Shown here in pieces: positions 1-9,137 of a stretch of 64,000 nucleotides of DNA (position 1 is the first letter of the stretch; each line of letters opens with the position of its first letter). The stretch covers positions 22,106 through 86,105 of the forward strand of contig JBBROM010000016.1 of NCBI GenBank assembly GCA_038229415.1, in the 5' to 3' direction. The notes beneath the pieces were generated by a model. It saw nothing but the letters and a program-made list of their open reading frames with translations, did no database searches and was not told the DNA's origin. The translations under genes were made by a program, and so were the position numbers. Origin of the DNA: JANXUR01 sp038229415. Lineage in GTDB: Bacteria; Acidobacteriota; Terriglobia; Terriglobales; Acidobacteriaceae.

Positions 1-2
1 TG

Positions 3-155
3 GGTGCGTATGGCGCGGGATCCTCGGTATACAAGCATTTTGTGGCGCGCGGGAAAGACATCGTTTTCGCCAAGAACACGGGTATGGAGATCGGGTTTGG
101 GGCGCGGAGCCGGGAAGCTGCAGAACCAGCCGCTCCCCCTGCTAAACTGAACTAG
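3..155 (+). CDS. 3' end of an unidentified gene
   Basis: An open frame runs in from the window edge and stops at TAG 153-155, giving 50 C-terminal residues. The piece has a Gly-rich stretch (GAYGAGSS), a basic-aromatic middle and a Pro/Ala-rich tail (EPAAPPAKLN). Frame 3 is preferred because this Ala/Pro-rich tail and codon pattern look coding, but a second frame stays open almost as long. The family is not recognisable from this fragment. It ends about 90 bases before the aconitase start and could be an unrelated upstream unit. Confidence 0.45.
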   Translation, partial: GAYGAGSSVYKHFVARGKDIVFAKNTGMEIGFGARSREAAEPAAPPAKLN

Positions 156-244
156 TCAACCTCGCGCATTCTCAAAATAAATTTGTGACCGTGCGGGGAA
201 ATCCTTCCCTAGAGTCAACAGACTCGGACGAGGCTATGCCCGCG

Positions 245-3034
245 ATGAATCCTTCCCTGAACAGCTTTGGCAGCCGCGCTACTCTCACCGTCAACAGCAA
301 AGACTACGAAATATTCCGGCTCGACGCCCTAGACCATCAGGGCATTTCCACCACGCATCTGCCGTTTGCCATGCGCATTCTGCTGGAAAACCTGCTGCGT
401 ACCGAAGATGGCCTTGGCGTGCGTGCGGAGGAGATTCGCACGCTGGCGCAATGGCGCGGCAAAACGGAAAATGAGACCGAGATTGCTTTTTCTCCGGCGC
501 GGGTGTTGATGCAGGATTTTACCGGCGTGCCCGCCGTGGTGGACCTCGCCGCGATGCGCGACGCCATGCGGCAGTTGGGCGGTGACCCGACGAAGATCAA
601 TCCGCTGGTGCCCGCCGAGTTGGTGATTGACCACTCGGTGCAGGTGGATGAGTTCGGCCAGAAAGATTCGTTCGATATCAATGCGTTGCTCGAATTCCAG
701 CGCAACAAGGAGCGCTACGGATTTCTGCGCTGGGGCCAGACGGCATTCCGCAACATGGCGATTGTGCCGCCCGATACCGGCATTGTGCATCAGGTGAATC
801 TGGAATATCTGGCGCGGGTGGTGTTTGTGAATGAAGTGGGCAGCGAGAGCAGCGGCATGCGGCAGGCGTATCCCGATACGCTCGTCGGAACCGACTCGCA
901 CACCACGATGATCAACGGACTAGGCGTGCTGGGCTGGGGCGTGGGCGGCATTGAAGCCGAGGCAGCGCTGCTGGGTCAGCCGGTTTCCATGCTGATTCCG
1001 CCAGTGGTGGGCGTGAAATTGAGCGGCAAATTGCGCGAAGGCTCCACCGCGACCGATCTCGTCCTCACCGTCACCGAAATGCTGCGCAAGCATGGCGTCG
1101 TGGGCAAGTTTGTGGAGTTCTACGGGCCCGGCCTCAGCGCGCTGACGCTCGCCGACCGCGCGACCATTGCCAACATGGCGCCGGAATACGGCGCTACTTG
1201 CGGCATCTTTCCCATTGATGGCGAGACGCTGCGCTACCTTCGGCTCACTGGACGCAGCGAAGAGCAGATCGCACTGGTCGAAGCCTATTGCCGCGCGCAG
1301 GGCATGTTCCACAGTGTCACTTCCACGGGCGAAGCGGCGGTGCCGGAGGCGGTTTACTCCGAGAATGTCGCGCTCGATCTCGGAACGGTTGAGCCGAGCC
1401 TTGCCGGGCCGAAGCGTCCGCAGGATCGCGTAATTCTCGGCAACATGGGCACGGCGTTTGCGGGAGCGCTACCGTCGCTGATCAAGCCGAGCAAGAATCC
1501 CGCGGCGGGCAACGGCGACTTGGCCAAGACTCGCACCTCGGAAGAGATGCCCCTACACACGGCCCCCGACGGCGACGATATTCACGTCCATCTGCGCGAG
1601 AGTCTGAAGCACGGCAGCGTGGTAATCGCTGCGATCACCAGTTGCACCAACACGTCAAACCCGAGTGTGCTGGTGGCTGCGGGGCTCGTCGCCAAGAAGG
1701 CGGTGGAGCGCGGGTTGATGACTCCGGCGTGGGTGAAGAGTTCGCTCGCGCCCGGCTCCAAAGTGGTCAAGGACTATCTCGAAAAGGCGGGGCTACTCGA
1801 ATATCTGGAGCATTTGAAGTTCAACATCGTGGGCTACGGATGCACCACGTGCATTGGCAATTCAGGCCCGCTGCCGCAGGAAGTTTCTGACGCGATTGAA
1901 GAGAACGAGCTGGTGGTGGCGTCGGTGCTCAGCGGCAATCGCAACTTTGAGGGCCGTGTGCATCCTGAAGTGCGGGCGAACTATTTGGCGTCGCCGCCAC
2001 TCGTAGTGGCGTTTGCGCTGGCTGGCCGCGTGGATCTCGACTTGACCAAAGATATCCTCGCCACCGACAAAGCGGGCAAGCCCGTGTATCTCGCCGACCT
2101 TTGGCCGACGAATGCGGAAGTCGCACAGGCGGTGGAAGCGGCGGTGGACAAGGAAATGTTTACCGCCAGTTACGCCGACGTTTTCAAAGGCGATGAGCGC
2201 TGGCAGGGACTGCCGGTTCCCGCAGGCGAAACCTACGCGTGGAGCGAGTCGACGTACATCCGCAAAGCACCGTACTTTGACGGCATGACGGCAACGCCGG
2301 GCGCGGTGCACGATATTCGCAGTGCCCGCGTGCTCGCCGTGCTGGGCGATAGTGTCACCACCGACCACATTTCGCCAGCAGGCAACATCAAGAAGGATTC
2401 GCCGGCAGGCCGCTACCTGATCGAACACGGCGTGGCTCCGGCAGACTTCAACTCCTACGGCTCGCGGCGCGGCAATCATGAGGCGATGGTGCGCGGCACC
2501 TTCGCCAACATCCGCCTACGCAACAAGCTGGTTCCGGGCGTGGAAGGCGGATTCACCCGCCACCTGCCGGGGGGCGACGTCACCAGCATCTTCGAGGCTT
2601 CGGCCAAGTACCTCTCCGAAGGCACGCCGCTGCTGATTCTCGCGGGCAAGGAATACGGTTCAGGCAGTTCGCGCGACTGGGCCGCGAAGGGTCCACGCCT
2701 GCTCGGTGTGCGCGCCGTGATTGCCGAAAGCTACGAACGCATCCATCGTTCGAACCTGGTGGGCATGGGCATTCTGCCGCTGCAGTTTCTGCCGGGGCAA
2801 AGCGCCGAGTTGCTCGGCCTGTCTGGCGAAGAGGTGTTTGACCTGACTGGAATCGCCGATGTGGTGGAGAAGTTCGCTGCCGGAAGCCAGCTCACCATTC
2901 GCGCTACAGACACCGACGGCAACGCCCGCGAGTTCGCCGCGCTGGTGCGCATTGACACTCCGCAAGAGGCCCAGTACTACAAGCACGGCGGCATCCTGCA
3001 GTACGTACTCCGCGGACTGGCCGGGGCGCGCTAG
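245..3034 (+). CDS. acnA: aconitate hydratase AcnA
   Basis: Aconitase of the AcnA/IRP type, converting citrate to isocitrate in the TCA cycle in the cytoplasm. About 929 residues from this start, close to the usual 890-910. The three [4Fe-4S] cysteines are visible: Cys467 in SCTNTSNP and Cys533/Cys536 in GCTTCIGNSG. The swivel domain with GDSVTTDHISPAG and the EYGSGSSRDWAAKG motif follow. The frame opens upstream at GTG 185 with a low-complexity N-terminus. ATG 245 is preferred because MNPSLNSFGSRATL matches how the family begins; ATG 236, just behind GGACGAGG, is the alternative. It appears monocistronic: 247 bases separate it from the next gene. The product call is secure, the exact start is not. 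Confidence 0.96.
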   Translation: MNPSLNSFGSRATLTVNSKDYEIFRLDALDHQGISTTHLPFAMRILLENLLRTEDGLGVRAEEIRTLAQWRGKTENETEIAFSPARVLMQDFTGVPAVVDLAAMRDAMRQLGGDPTKINPLVPAELVIDHSVQVDEFGQKDSFDINALLEFQRNKERYGFLRWGQTAFRNMAIVPPDTGIVHQVNLEYLARVVFVNEVGSESSGMRQAYPDTLVGTDSHTTMINGLGVLGWGVGGIEAEAALLGQPVSMLIPPVVGVKLSGKLREGSTATDLVLTVTEMLRKHGVVGKFVEFYGPGLSALTLADRATIANMAPEYGATCGIFPIDGETLRYLRLTGRSEEQIALVEAYCRAQGMFHSVTSTGEAAVPEAVYSENVALDLGTVEPSLAGPKRPQDRVILGNMGTAFAGALPSLIKPSKNPAAGNGDLAKTRTSEEMPLHTAPDGDDIHVHLRESLKHGSVVIAAITSCTNTSNPSVLVAAGLVAKKAVERGLMTPAWVKSSLAPGSKVVKDYLEKAGLLEYLEHLKFNIVGYGCTTCIGNSGPLPQEVSDAIEENELVVASVLSGNRNFEGRVHPEVRANYLASPPLVVAFALAGRVDLDLTKDILATDKAGKPVYLADLWPTNAEVAQAVEAAVDKEMFTASYADVFKGDERWQGLPVPAGETYAWSESTYIRKAPYFDGMTATPGAVHDIRSARVLAVLGDSVTTDHISPAGNIKKDSPAGRYLIEHGVAPADFNSYGSRRGNHEAMVRGTFANIRLRNKLVPGVEGGFTRHLPGGDVTSIFEASAKYLSEGTPLLILAGKEYGSGSSRDWAAKGPRLLGVRAVIAESYERIHRSNLVGMGILPLQFLPGQSAELLGLSGEEVFDLTGIADVVEKFAAGSQLTIRATDTDGNAREFAALVRIDTPQEAQYYKHGGILQYVLRGLAGAR

Positions 3035-3281
3035 AGGCCAAGCGCCCCCTCCCGCACGCAAACTCTCGCCAGTTGTGCTAGCATCCTCTGTTTTCGATAA
3101 GGGCAGCCGCCGAAGCCGCAGCTAAGCTCCGCACGGCTCATTTTGCCCACAACCCGACCTTCTTCCTCGAGGGACCGCCGGAACCCACTGCCGGCGTTCG
3201 GCCGTGGTTCCCCTCCTTCCCCCGTAGTGTGACCGTTCTGGTTGCAAGGGCTCAGTCCCAAAATCAGAGGGAGCAAACACT

Positions 3282-5423
3282 ATGAAAGTTTACGAAGGTG
3301 CGAACGTCCGGAATGTGGCGGTGGTAGGCCATGGCAAGAGCGGCAAAACCACGCTCACGTCCGCCATGCTCTATACCGCCGGAGCTACACCACGGCTGGG
3401 CCGGGTGGAAGACGGCTCAGCCACCACCGATTACGACGAAGAAGAAGTCGCCCGCGGCATGTCTATTTCGCACGCCGTGGCCTACGCCGAGTGGGACAAT
3501 GCCTGCTACCCCAAAACCCCAAAAACAAAAATCAACCTGATAGATTCCCCCGGCTTCAATATGTTCGTCCACGAAGCCGCACTGGCCATGGTGCCCGCGG
3601 AAGCCGCGCTGGTGGTGATTGACGCCGCCCACGGCGTGGAGGTGATGACCGAACGCGTCTGGGGCTACGCCGAAGACCGCGATCTGCCGCGCCTCATCGT
3701 GGTCAACCGCATGGATCGCGAACGCGCCAACGCCGAGACTGCGCTGGAGTCGCTGGTCAAGTCCTTTGGCCGCGCCGTGGTGCCGGTGCAACTGCCGATT
3801 GGCGCGGAGAAAAACTTCAAGGGCGTCGTGGACATCGTCACCATGAAGGCCTACACCTATACCCTTGGCGGCAACGGCAAAGGAGCCGAAATTCCCATTC
3901 CCGCCGACATGGAACAAGTCGCGCGCGAAGCCCACGAGCACCTCATCGAGTTAGTCGCCGAAGGCGACGACGAACTGATGAACGAGTTCTTCGAACGCGG
4001 CACCATTGACGAAGAGCACATCGTCACCGGTATGCACAATGCCATTAAGGACGACAAACTTTTCCCCGTACTCTTTACCTCCGGCCTCGGCAACATCGGC
4101 GTGGATCGCTTGATGGACTTTCTCGTCACCTACTGCCCCGCCGCCACCGAGCACAAAGCCGTCCATGGACTCAGCAACGCCAGCATCGGTCAGCCTCCGC
4201 ACGACGAAGAACGCCATGTAAGTGACAGCGATCCAGTAAGCATCTATGTGTTCAAGACCATCTCCGACCCCTTCGCCGGACGCATCAGCTTCTTTAAGGT
4301 ATTTTCCGGCGTCATCAAGAATGACGCCGCGCTGATGAACTTCGACCGCAATAACGCGCAGGAAAAGCTCGCGCATCTTTCGGTAATGCAAGGTAGGCAA
4401 GCCACGCAAGTCGCCGAGCTACACGCAGGCGACATCGGCGCTGTAGCTAAATTGCGCGAAACACTAACTGGCGACACTTTGGGCGATAAGTCGCATCCCA
4501 TTCACTATCCGCATACCCACTTACCCGAACCCGCAATCACTTTTGCCATTGACCCCAAGACTCGTGCCGATGAAGATAAGTTAGCCAACGGCATCCACAA
4601 GCTGATGGAAGAAGATCCCATGCTACGCTTCTTTCGTGACGAGCATACCAAGGAATTCCTGGTAGGCGGCACCGGCCAGCCGCATATCGAAGTAACTGTA
4701 AGTCGCCTCAAGAAGCGCTATAACACCGAAGTAGTCTTGCGCGCACCGAAAGTACCCTATCGCGAAACCATTCGCGGTACTGCCGATGTGGAAGGCCGCC
4801 ACAAAAAACAATCCGGCGGGCACGGCCAGTTCGGCGTTTGCCGCATCAAGATGATGCCGCTGGAGCGCGGCGGCGACTTCGAGTTTGTCAACGACATCTT
4901 CGGCGGCTCCATCCCGCGTAACTTCATTCCCGCCGTCGAAAAGGGAATTCGCGACTCCGCCGCGCGTGGCCACTTAGCTGGCTTCCCCATGGTGGACTTT
5001 AAGGTAGTTCTCTACGACGGCAGTTATCACGACGTAGACTCCAACGACCTAAGTTTCCAGGTCGCCGGACGCCTGGCCTTCCGCAAGGCCATGGAAACTG
5101 CCAAACCCTGCCTGCTTGAACCCGTGATGCACGTCGAGATTACCGCTCCCGAAGAGTTCGCCGGAGCCATCATGGGCGACCTGAACTCCCGTCGCGGCCG
5201 CATCCAGGGCATGGACAATAAGTCCGGCAACACCATAGTGAAAGCCGAAGCCCCCATGAGCGAGATGCTCACCTACGGCGCCGAACTTACTGCCATGACC
5301 CAAGGCCGGGGTAGCTTCCATATGGAGATGCACCACTACGACTACGTCCCAGTCCTGCAGCAGGAAAAGATAGTAACCGCAGCCAAGGCCGCAAGAGGCG
5401 AGGTTAAGGAAGAGGAGGAATAG
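3282..5423 (+). CDS. EF-G-like translation factor GTPase (divergent paralog)
   Basis: 713 residues with full EF-G architecture: G domain, domain II, and C-terminal domains III-V (GGHGQFGVC, then a GSYHDVDSNDLSF region and the RGRIQGM segment). G1 is GHGKSGKT (16-23) and G4 is NRMD (142-145). G3 is DSPGF (88-92), so Phe92 stands where canonical EF-G has the catalytic His of DTPGH. This is typical of the EF-G-like / EF-G2 side branch rather than the main translocase. The start has a good ribosome site (AGAGGGAG) 7-8 bases upstream. It stands alone rather than beside rpsL/rpsG, again pointing to a paralog. Its role, whether ribosome rescue, tetracycline-protection-like or regulatory, cannot be told from sequence. 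Confidence 0.85.
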   Translation: MKVYEGANVRNVAVVGHGKSGKTTLTSAMLYTAGATPRLGRVEDGSATTDYDEEEVARGMSISHAVAYAEWDNACYPKTPKTKINLIDSPGFNMFVHEAALAMVPAEAALVVIDAAHGVEVMTERVWGYAEDRDLPRLIVVNRMDRERANAETALESLVKSFGRAVVPVQLPIGAEKNFKGVVDIVTMKAYTYTLGGNGKGAEIPIPADMEQVAREAHEHLIELVAEGDDELMNEFFERGTIDEEHIVTGMHNAIKDDKLFPVLFTSGLGNIGVDRLMDFLVTYCPAATEHKAVHGLSNASIGQPPHDEERHVSDSDPVSIYVFKTISDPFAGRISFFKVFSGVIKNDAALMNFDRNNAQEKLAHLSVMQGRQATQVAELHAGDIGAVAKLRETLTGDTLGDKSHPIHYPHTHLPEPAITFAIDPKTRADEDKLANGIHKLMEEDPMLRFFRDEHTKEFLVGGTGQPHIEVTVSRLKKRYNTEVVLRAPKVPYRETIRGTADVEGRHKKQSGGHGQFGVCRIKMMPLERGGDFEFVNDIFGGSIPRNFIPAVEKGIRDSAARGHLAGFPMVDFKVVLYDGSYHDVDSNDLSFQVAGRLAFRKAMETAKPCLLEPVMHVEITAPEEFAGAIMGDLNSRRGRIQGMDNKSGNTIVKAEAPMSEMLTYGAELTAMTQGRGSFHMEMHHYDYVPVLQQEKIVTAAKAARGEVKEEEE

Positions 5424-5887
5424 TGGAGTCGAAGAGTGCTCAATACAAGAGGCGCTTTGCTGTTGCAGAAAAGACAGCAAAGTGGGCGATTACTATGGCC
5501 AAGGTGCGCATCCGGCACGCAATCGCCAGCACCCCTTGGCCCCATTGGCATCTCTTGACGTTCACCGGACCGGACGGGGCAGAATCGCGTGGTGTAGTAG
5601 ACATGATCGCCATTCGGAAGGATCACAGCGATCCGCTAACCGGAACAAAGCGAGGCGACGCGCTGCAAATCATCCTGATTCAAGTCAAAGGTGGGTCGGC
5701 AGCCAGTCCAACTCAACAGGACGGCGACCGCCTACGGGTGGTAAAGCGTCACCACCGTGCCTGTGATGTATTGCTCGCAAGTTGAAAGAAGGGTAAAGCT
5801 GCGCAGTTCTTTCGATTGCGTCCCAAGGCGGGACACCGATTGGGAGATTGGGAAGCAATCGAGGATGTGAAGCTAGTCTTCAAATAG
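5423..5887 (+). pseudogene. small nuclease-fold-like gene with in-frame TGA at codon 121
   Basis: GTG at 5423 overlaps the EF-G-like stop by one base behind a strong AGGAAGAGGAGG site, so the two were co-translated. The frame reads 120 codons, meets TGA at 5783-5785, then stays open in the same frame for another 33 codons to TAG 5885-5887. The downstream part (KKGKAAQFFRLRPK) is coding-like and continues the sense of what precedes it. If the stop was once TGG the junction reads LLASWKKGK. The strand-like segment GVVDMIAIRK followed by IILIQVKGG resembles the D...(E/Q)xK core of PD-(D/E)XK-fold proteins; that fold call is inference. Either a recent nonsense mutation, a recoded stop, or a sequence error. 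Confidence 0.7.
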
Positions 5888-5889
5888 CG

Positions 5890-5941
5890 CGGGTACCCCA
5901 CCTTTGGCTATTTTCGAAAGGTGGGGTGCAGTATCTACGGG
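5890..5941. repeat. palindromic intergenic element (copy 1)
   Basis: A 10-bp perfect stem (CCCCACCTTT 5896-5905 with AAAGGTGGGG 5917-5926) is followed by TGCAGTATCTACGGG. The same order of head, stem and TGCAGTATCTA tail recurs at 6569-6619. There is no U-run, so it is not an obvious terminator. Confidence 0.75.
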
Positions 5942-5986
5942 GCTTCTTCTGCCCGCACACACGAACTATTCATCAGTCCCCGACTA

Positions 5987-6142
5987 CTAGATGCGCCCGA
6001 TCACGATGAGAATTACTACGATCACCAGCACCAGGCCGAGTCCCCCGGTTGGAGCATAGCCCCAGTCGCGACTGTGCGACCACCGCGGAAGTACTCCAAG
6101 AAGCGCCAACACCAAGATCACGAGCAGTATAGTTCCAAGCAT
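5987..6142 (-). CDS. DUF3309-type small membrane protein
   Basis: A 51-residue protein beginning MLGTILLVILVLALLGVLP, then a polar PRWSHSRDWGYAPTGG loop, then a second hydrophobic helix ending VIGRI. The two-helix hairpin with a WGY-P-GGLGL loop is characteristic of the DUF3309 family, usually about 50 residues. An excellent ribosome site (GGAGGAACGTC-ATG) marks the start. Function of the family is unknown; members are often stress-linked in soil bacteria. Its neighbour 51 bases upstream on the same strand is another tiny two-helix membrane protein, so they may be co-expressed. Confidence 0.85.
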   Translation of the reverse strand: MLGTILLVILVLALLGVLPRWSHSRDWGYAPTGGLGLVLVIVVILIVIGRI

Positions 6143-6193
6143 GACGTTCCTCCATTGAAGTCCGCGTTACCCGTGCAACAGTCGGACGAGTTC

Positions 6194-6388
6194 TTAGCCT
6201 TTCCCCACGCGAATGCCAGAGAGCGAGTGAAAGAGCCCGAAGACATTTAACAGCCACAACACCACCATGATGACCACCAGTCCATTCAAAATGGACTTGA
6301 TGGTCGCCTGCATCGGAATGTAGCGATTCACCAGCCACAATAGAACGCCGACGACGACAAGCACTTCGATCAGAGTAATTAACGGCAT
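6194..6388 (-). CDS. Thivi_2564-type small membrane protein
   Basis: 64 residues from ATG 6388 (MPLITLIEVLVVVGVLLWLVNRYIPM...) with two hydrophobic helices separated by a short IPMQATIKSILN amphipathic segment. This pattern, LLWLVNRYIPM plus VVIMVVLWLLNVFGL, matches the small Thivi_2564 membrane family. The frame extends nine codons further upstream, but the family normally begins MPL and GGAAAGGTG lies about 9 bases before this ATG. Role unknown. It pairs with the DUF3309-type gene downstream on the same strand. Confidence 0.8.
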   Translation of the reverse strand: MPLITLIEVLVVVGVLLWLVNRYIPMQATIKSILNGLVVIMVVLWLLNVFGLFHSLSGIRVGKG

Positions 6389-6568
6389 GAGTGTGACACC
6401 TTTCCGATCTGTCAATACGCCGCGTCCACTTCATTCAGTGGAACGAAACGGCAACCTCTAGTGATAGCTGCGACATCTGAAGGCTGCCTCGATTAAAGGA
6501 ACCGGGCAGATTAAAGATGACAGATCAACCGTCGCCGAGTCTGAGCAAGATAGCTCACGCGCAGCGCC

Positions 6569-6619
6569 GGGTGCCCCATTTTTTGCGGTTTTCGAAAGGT
6601 GGGTTGCAGTATCTATGGG
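6569..6619. repeat. palindromic intergenic element (copy 2)
   Basis: GGGTGCCCCA head, a degenerate stem (CCCCATTTTTT with AAAGGTGGG), loop GCGGTTTTCG and the tail TTGCAGTATCTATGGG, nearly identical in order to 5890-5941. The stem is less perfect than in copy 1. The rest of 6389-6844 holds no convincing gene; a 90-codon frame across it is largely this repeat and the two hairpins downstream. Confidence 0.7.
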
Positions 6620-6784
6620 TCTTCTTGGCCGCCCACAGACGAACCATCCATCCCGAGACTCGCACGGTAGAGCGGCGCTGGAAGCGCCGCGTCACGGATT
6701 CCACATGGAGCAAGGTTTCAGCCGTTGGGGTAAGTCTTCCTTTGCGACTACGTTTGCCGCTGCGACTGAAGCCAAAATCCGCCC

Positions 6785-6815
6785 GTTAACGTGCGGCTTG
6801 TAGCCGCGCGTTAGC
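6785..6815. repeat. 14-bp hairpin downstream of the M48 protease gene
   Basis: GTTAACGTGCGGCT and AGCCGCGCGTTAGC pair with two G-T mismatches around a TGT loop. It lies 30 bases beyond the stop of the minus-strand protease gene and could stop transcription, but no U-tract follows on either strand. A shorter GGCGCT-GGA-AGCGCC hairpin lies about 110 bases to the left. Confidence 0.5.
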
Positions 6816-6844
6816 GTTCCTGCCTCGTCCAATGTTGCTGTTTC

Positions 6845-8239
6845 TTACGGCGTCTCCTGCCTCACCGGCGGCATCGTCCCTTCGGGCGGCATAATCGCGG
6901 GCACCGGGAACAGCCCCAAATTCTCCGCCTTCCACTGCATCGCATCGTGAATGCGATTCCGTCCGCTGGAATGATCGAAGAAGAAGACCTCTTCCCAGTA
7001 ACCCGGCTCCATCTTGCGATATTCACCCAGATGAATCGCCGCCTGCGCGAATCCATCCGGCTGGCGGCTGGCGTTGATGCCATACATATCCGCCTCATGC
7101 TCCGCCGTGCGCGTGTGGGAGTTCATCACCGGCGTGAGCACGAAGAAAAAGATGGACGCACACAGCACCACCAGCGGCATCACAGCCGGGTCGGCGATCC
7201 CGCGAATCTGCCACTTCTCTCCCCAACGCGCTAGCGCCCATTGCACCGACCAGTTCAACCCGGCAAACAGCGTAACAATCACGACCAGGAAAAATATAAT
7301 GTCCTTGGGAATGTGATTCAGCACGTAATGCCCCATCTCGTGGCCCATCACGGCTTGCACTTCTTCCGGCGACGCCCGCTTGATCAGGTTGTCATTCAAC
7401 GTCACGCGCATCGTGCTGCCAAAGCCGCTCACGTTGGCGCTCATGCGATTGGTCTGCTTGCTCGCGTCAATCTCATACACATCGTGCGCAGGGATTCCGT
7501 TCGCCCGCGCCAAGCTAAGAATCGGCGCGGTAATCTTCGGGTTATTTAGAATCTTCGGATTGTTAAAAATCGGCTGGATGAATACCGGGCCAATCGCCAC
7601 TCCAATCACCATCAAGCCGACCGCAACAATCGAGCCCCAAATCCACCACGTCTTTTGCAAGCGCCGCACAATGGCGAACAGAATCGCAATCGCAATGCCG
7701 CCCAGCAGCATATTCAGCAGAATGCCTTTGCCCTCGTCGCCCAGCCATGCGCCGAAATTCTGCGTGGCGAGTCCATATTGATGCTCGCGGAAGAAGCCCT
7801 CATACACGCCGAGCGGAAAGCTGAGAATGTAACCGACCACGCTGAACTGCGCCCAGTAAATCATCGTCTGCAAAAACTTGAAGCGCGTGATGCCTTCTGC
7901 AATATTGCGCATCTTGGCCGAGATGCGCAGGTTCAGCAGAATCAGTGCGACCACCGCCCCGTAGAGAAAGTCCCACAAAATCAGCCAGTAACCACCTTCA
8001 AAGTAGGCGTTCGAGCGCGCGGTCGCCGCCGCTGGAATCTGCGCCAGATACGCCTTGGTCGCAACATCGGCAGAAAAATTCGGCGAAGGCAGCGCTTCCT
8101 TCGGAACCGTGACCACCGACGGCATCTGATTCGCCGGGTTAGGGTCAGGCGCAGGCTGGGCGAAGGCAGCGCCGGCGAACGTCAGTGCAAGCGCGAGCAA
8201 CATCATGGGAAGCAGGCGACGGAGCATATTTGTTGTCAT
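6845..8239 (-). CDS. M48-family (Ste24/HtpX-like) membrane metalloprotease
   Basis: 464 residues with an N-terminal signal-like helix (MLRRLLPMMLLALALTFAGAAFA), several membrane helices, and the zinc motif HEMGH with His300, Glu301, His304. The third-ligand region EHEAD lies at 380-384. The layout of multiple helices before HExxH and a long cytosolic loop resembles CAAX-type Ste24 proteases more than short HtpX. It probably degrades or processes membrane proteins. The frame is open for 85 further codons, but ATG 8239 sits behind AAAGGAACC and starts the signal sequence, so it is chosen. It is divergent from the antitoxin gene at 8385. Confidence 0.88.
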   Translation of the reverse strand: MTTNMLRRLLPMMLLALALTFAGAAFAQPAPDPNPANQMPSVVTVPKEALPSPNFSADVATKAYLAQIPAAATARSNAYFEGGYWLILWDFLYGAVVALILLNLRISAKMRNIAEGITRFKFLQTMIYWAQFSVVGYILSFPLGVYEGFFREHQYGLATQNFGAWLGDEGKGILLNMLLGGIAIAILFAIVRRLQKTWWIWGSIVAVGLMVIGVAIGPVFIQPIFNNPKILNNPKITAPILSLARANGIPAHDVYEIDASKQTNRMSANVSGFGSTMRVTLNDNLIKRASPEEVQAVMGHEMGHYVLNHIPKDIIFFLVVIVTLFAGLNWSVQWALARWGEKWQIRGIADPAVMPLVVLCASIFFFVLTPVMNSHTRTAEHEADMYGINASRQPDGFAQAAIHLGEYRKMEPGYWEEVFFFDHSSGRNRIHDAMQWKAENLGLFPVPAIMPPEGTMPPVRQETP

Positions 8240-8384
8240 GTGGTTCCTTTGAGACCGGGGATGAACAGAGCCGGACTGAGTAACGTCAGAATGGTATACG
8301 AATGGCCGCCATGTAAGTTCAACAAAATTAGTTGCTTTCCTAAAGTAAGGAGATTTACAATATCGTAAGGAATTGGAGATTACC

Positions 8385-8651
8385 ATGCAAGAGCGTGCCA
8401 CCATTGCCAAACTGACCAGCAAGGGACAAATCACGGTGCCGAAGCAAGTACGCCACAGCCTACGGGTGGCGGCGGGGGATCGCCTGCTGTTCAAAGCTCA
8501 GGGTGCCGGTTACCTGGTGGTGAAAGAGCAGAAGCCGGACATGTTCGCCAAGTACGCGGGAATCGGCAACAAGGGCATTGGCACCGGGAAAGAGGCGGTT
8601 GCCAAGTGGATGCGCGAGATCCGCGGCTACGATAACGCCGATCAAAGCTGA
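8385..8651 (+). CDS. AbrB/MazE-type antitoxin
   Basis: 88 residues beginning MQERATIAKLTSKGQITVPKQVR, the swapped-hairpin AbrB fold signature (SKGQITVPK.VR), followed by DRLLFK and a basic acidic-tailed C-terminus that would bind the toxin. ATG 8385 is chosen over a TTG four codons upstream because of the site GGAATTGGAG. The gene lies 13 bases before a PIN-domain toxin, the classic type II arrangement, and as in other such pairs would bind its own promoter between 8240 and 8385. Confidence 0.88.
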   Translation: MQERATIAKLTSKGQITVPKQVRHSLRVAAGDRLLFKAQGAGYLVVKEQKPDMFAKYAGIGNKGIGTGKEAVAKWMREIRGYDNADQS

Positions 8652-8664
8652 TCAAAGTTGATCT

Positions 8665-9087
8665 ATGACCACTGCGATTGATACCAACGTCATCATCACG
8701 CTGTGGGACGAAGACCCTGCGCGCTCAGAACTGGCAAACAGGCTCCTCCGGGCGGCGAGCGCACATGGTGATTTAGTAATTTCACCTGTCGTGTTCGGCG
8801 AGCTGATGGCTGCCCCGGGCAGAACCGAGGAGTTCCTCGATGCATTTGTGGACGATACCAGCATCCGCGTGGACTGGAGTTTTGATGAGAGCATCTGGCG
8901 CACCGCTGGCCGAGCTTTTCAGGCATATGCAATGCGGCGGAGAAAGAATCGCGAACCCGGCCCGCGGCGCATTCTGGCCGACTTTCTCATCGGCGCACAT
9001 GCACTTCAAAACAAGTATCGCCTGCTGACGCTGGATGACCGCATTTATCGCGCCGCGTTTCCCAAGCTGATTGTAGTGGGGGTGTAG
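8665..9087 (+). CDS. vapC: VapC-like PIN-domain toxin
   Basis: 140 residues with the four acidic PIN-domain positions: Asp6 in AIDTNVI, Glu46 in FGELMA, Asp106 in ILADFLIGAHA and Asp124/125 in LTLDDRIYR. PIN toxins are Mg-dependent ribonucleases that cut tRNA or rRNA. It follows the AbrB-type antitoxin by 13 bases with no strong own ribosome site, suggesting translational coupling. All catalytic residues are intact, so it is probably active when free. Confidence 0.9.
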   Translation: MTTAIDTNVIITLWDEDPARSELANRLLRAASAHGDLVISPVVFGELMAAPGRTEEFLDAFVDDTSIRVDWSFDESIWRTAGRAFQAYAMRRRKNREPGPRRILADFLIGAHALQNKYRLLTLDDRIYRAAFPKLIVVGV

Positions 9088-9137
9088 TCGCCCCCCCGCA
9101 TTGCCTCCCTTCGCCTTTCGTTCTACCATCAAATCCA

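Noticed and set aside
329..901. 190-codon minus-strand frame opposite aconitase
   Set aside because: Antisense shadow of a well-conserved gene, with no ribosome site or motif; many similar His- or Arg-rich shadows lie opposite other GC-rich genes.
6517..6789. 90-codon plus-strand frame downstream of the small membrane genes
   Set aside because: Covers the palindromic repeat and hairpins, no coding signature.
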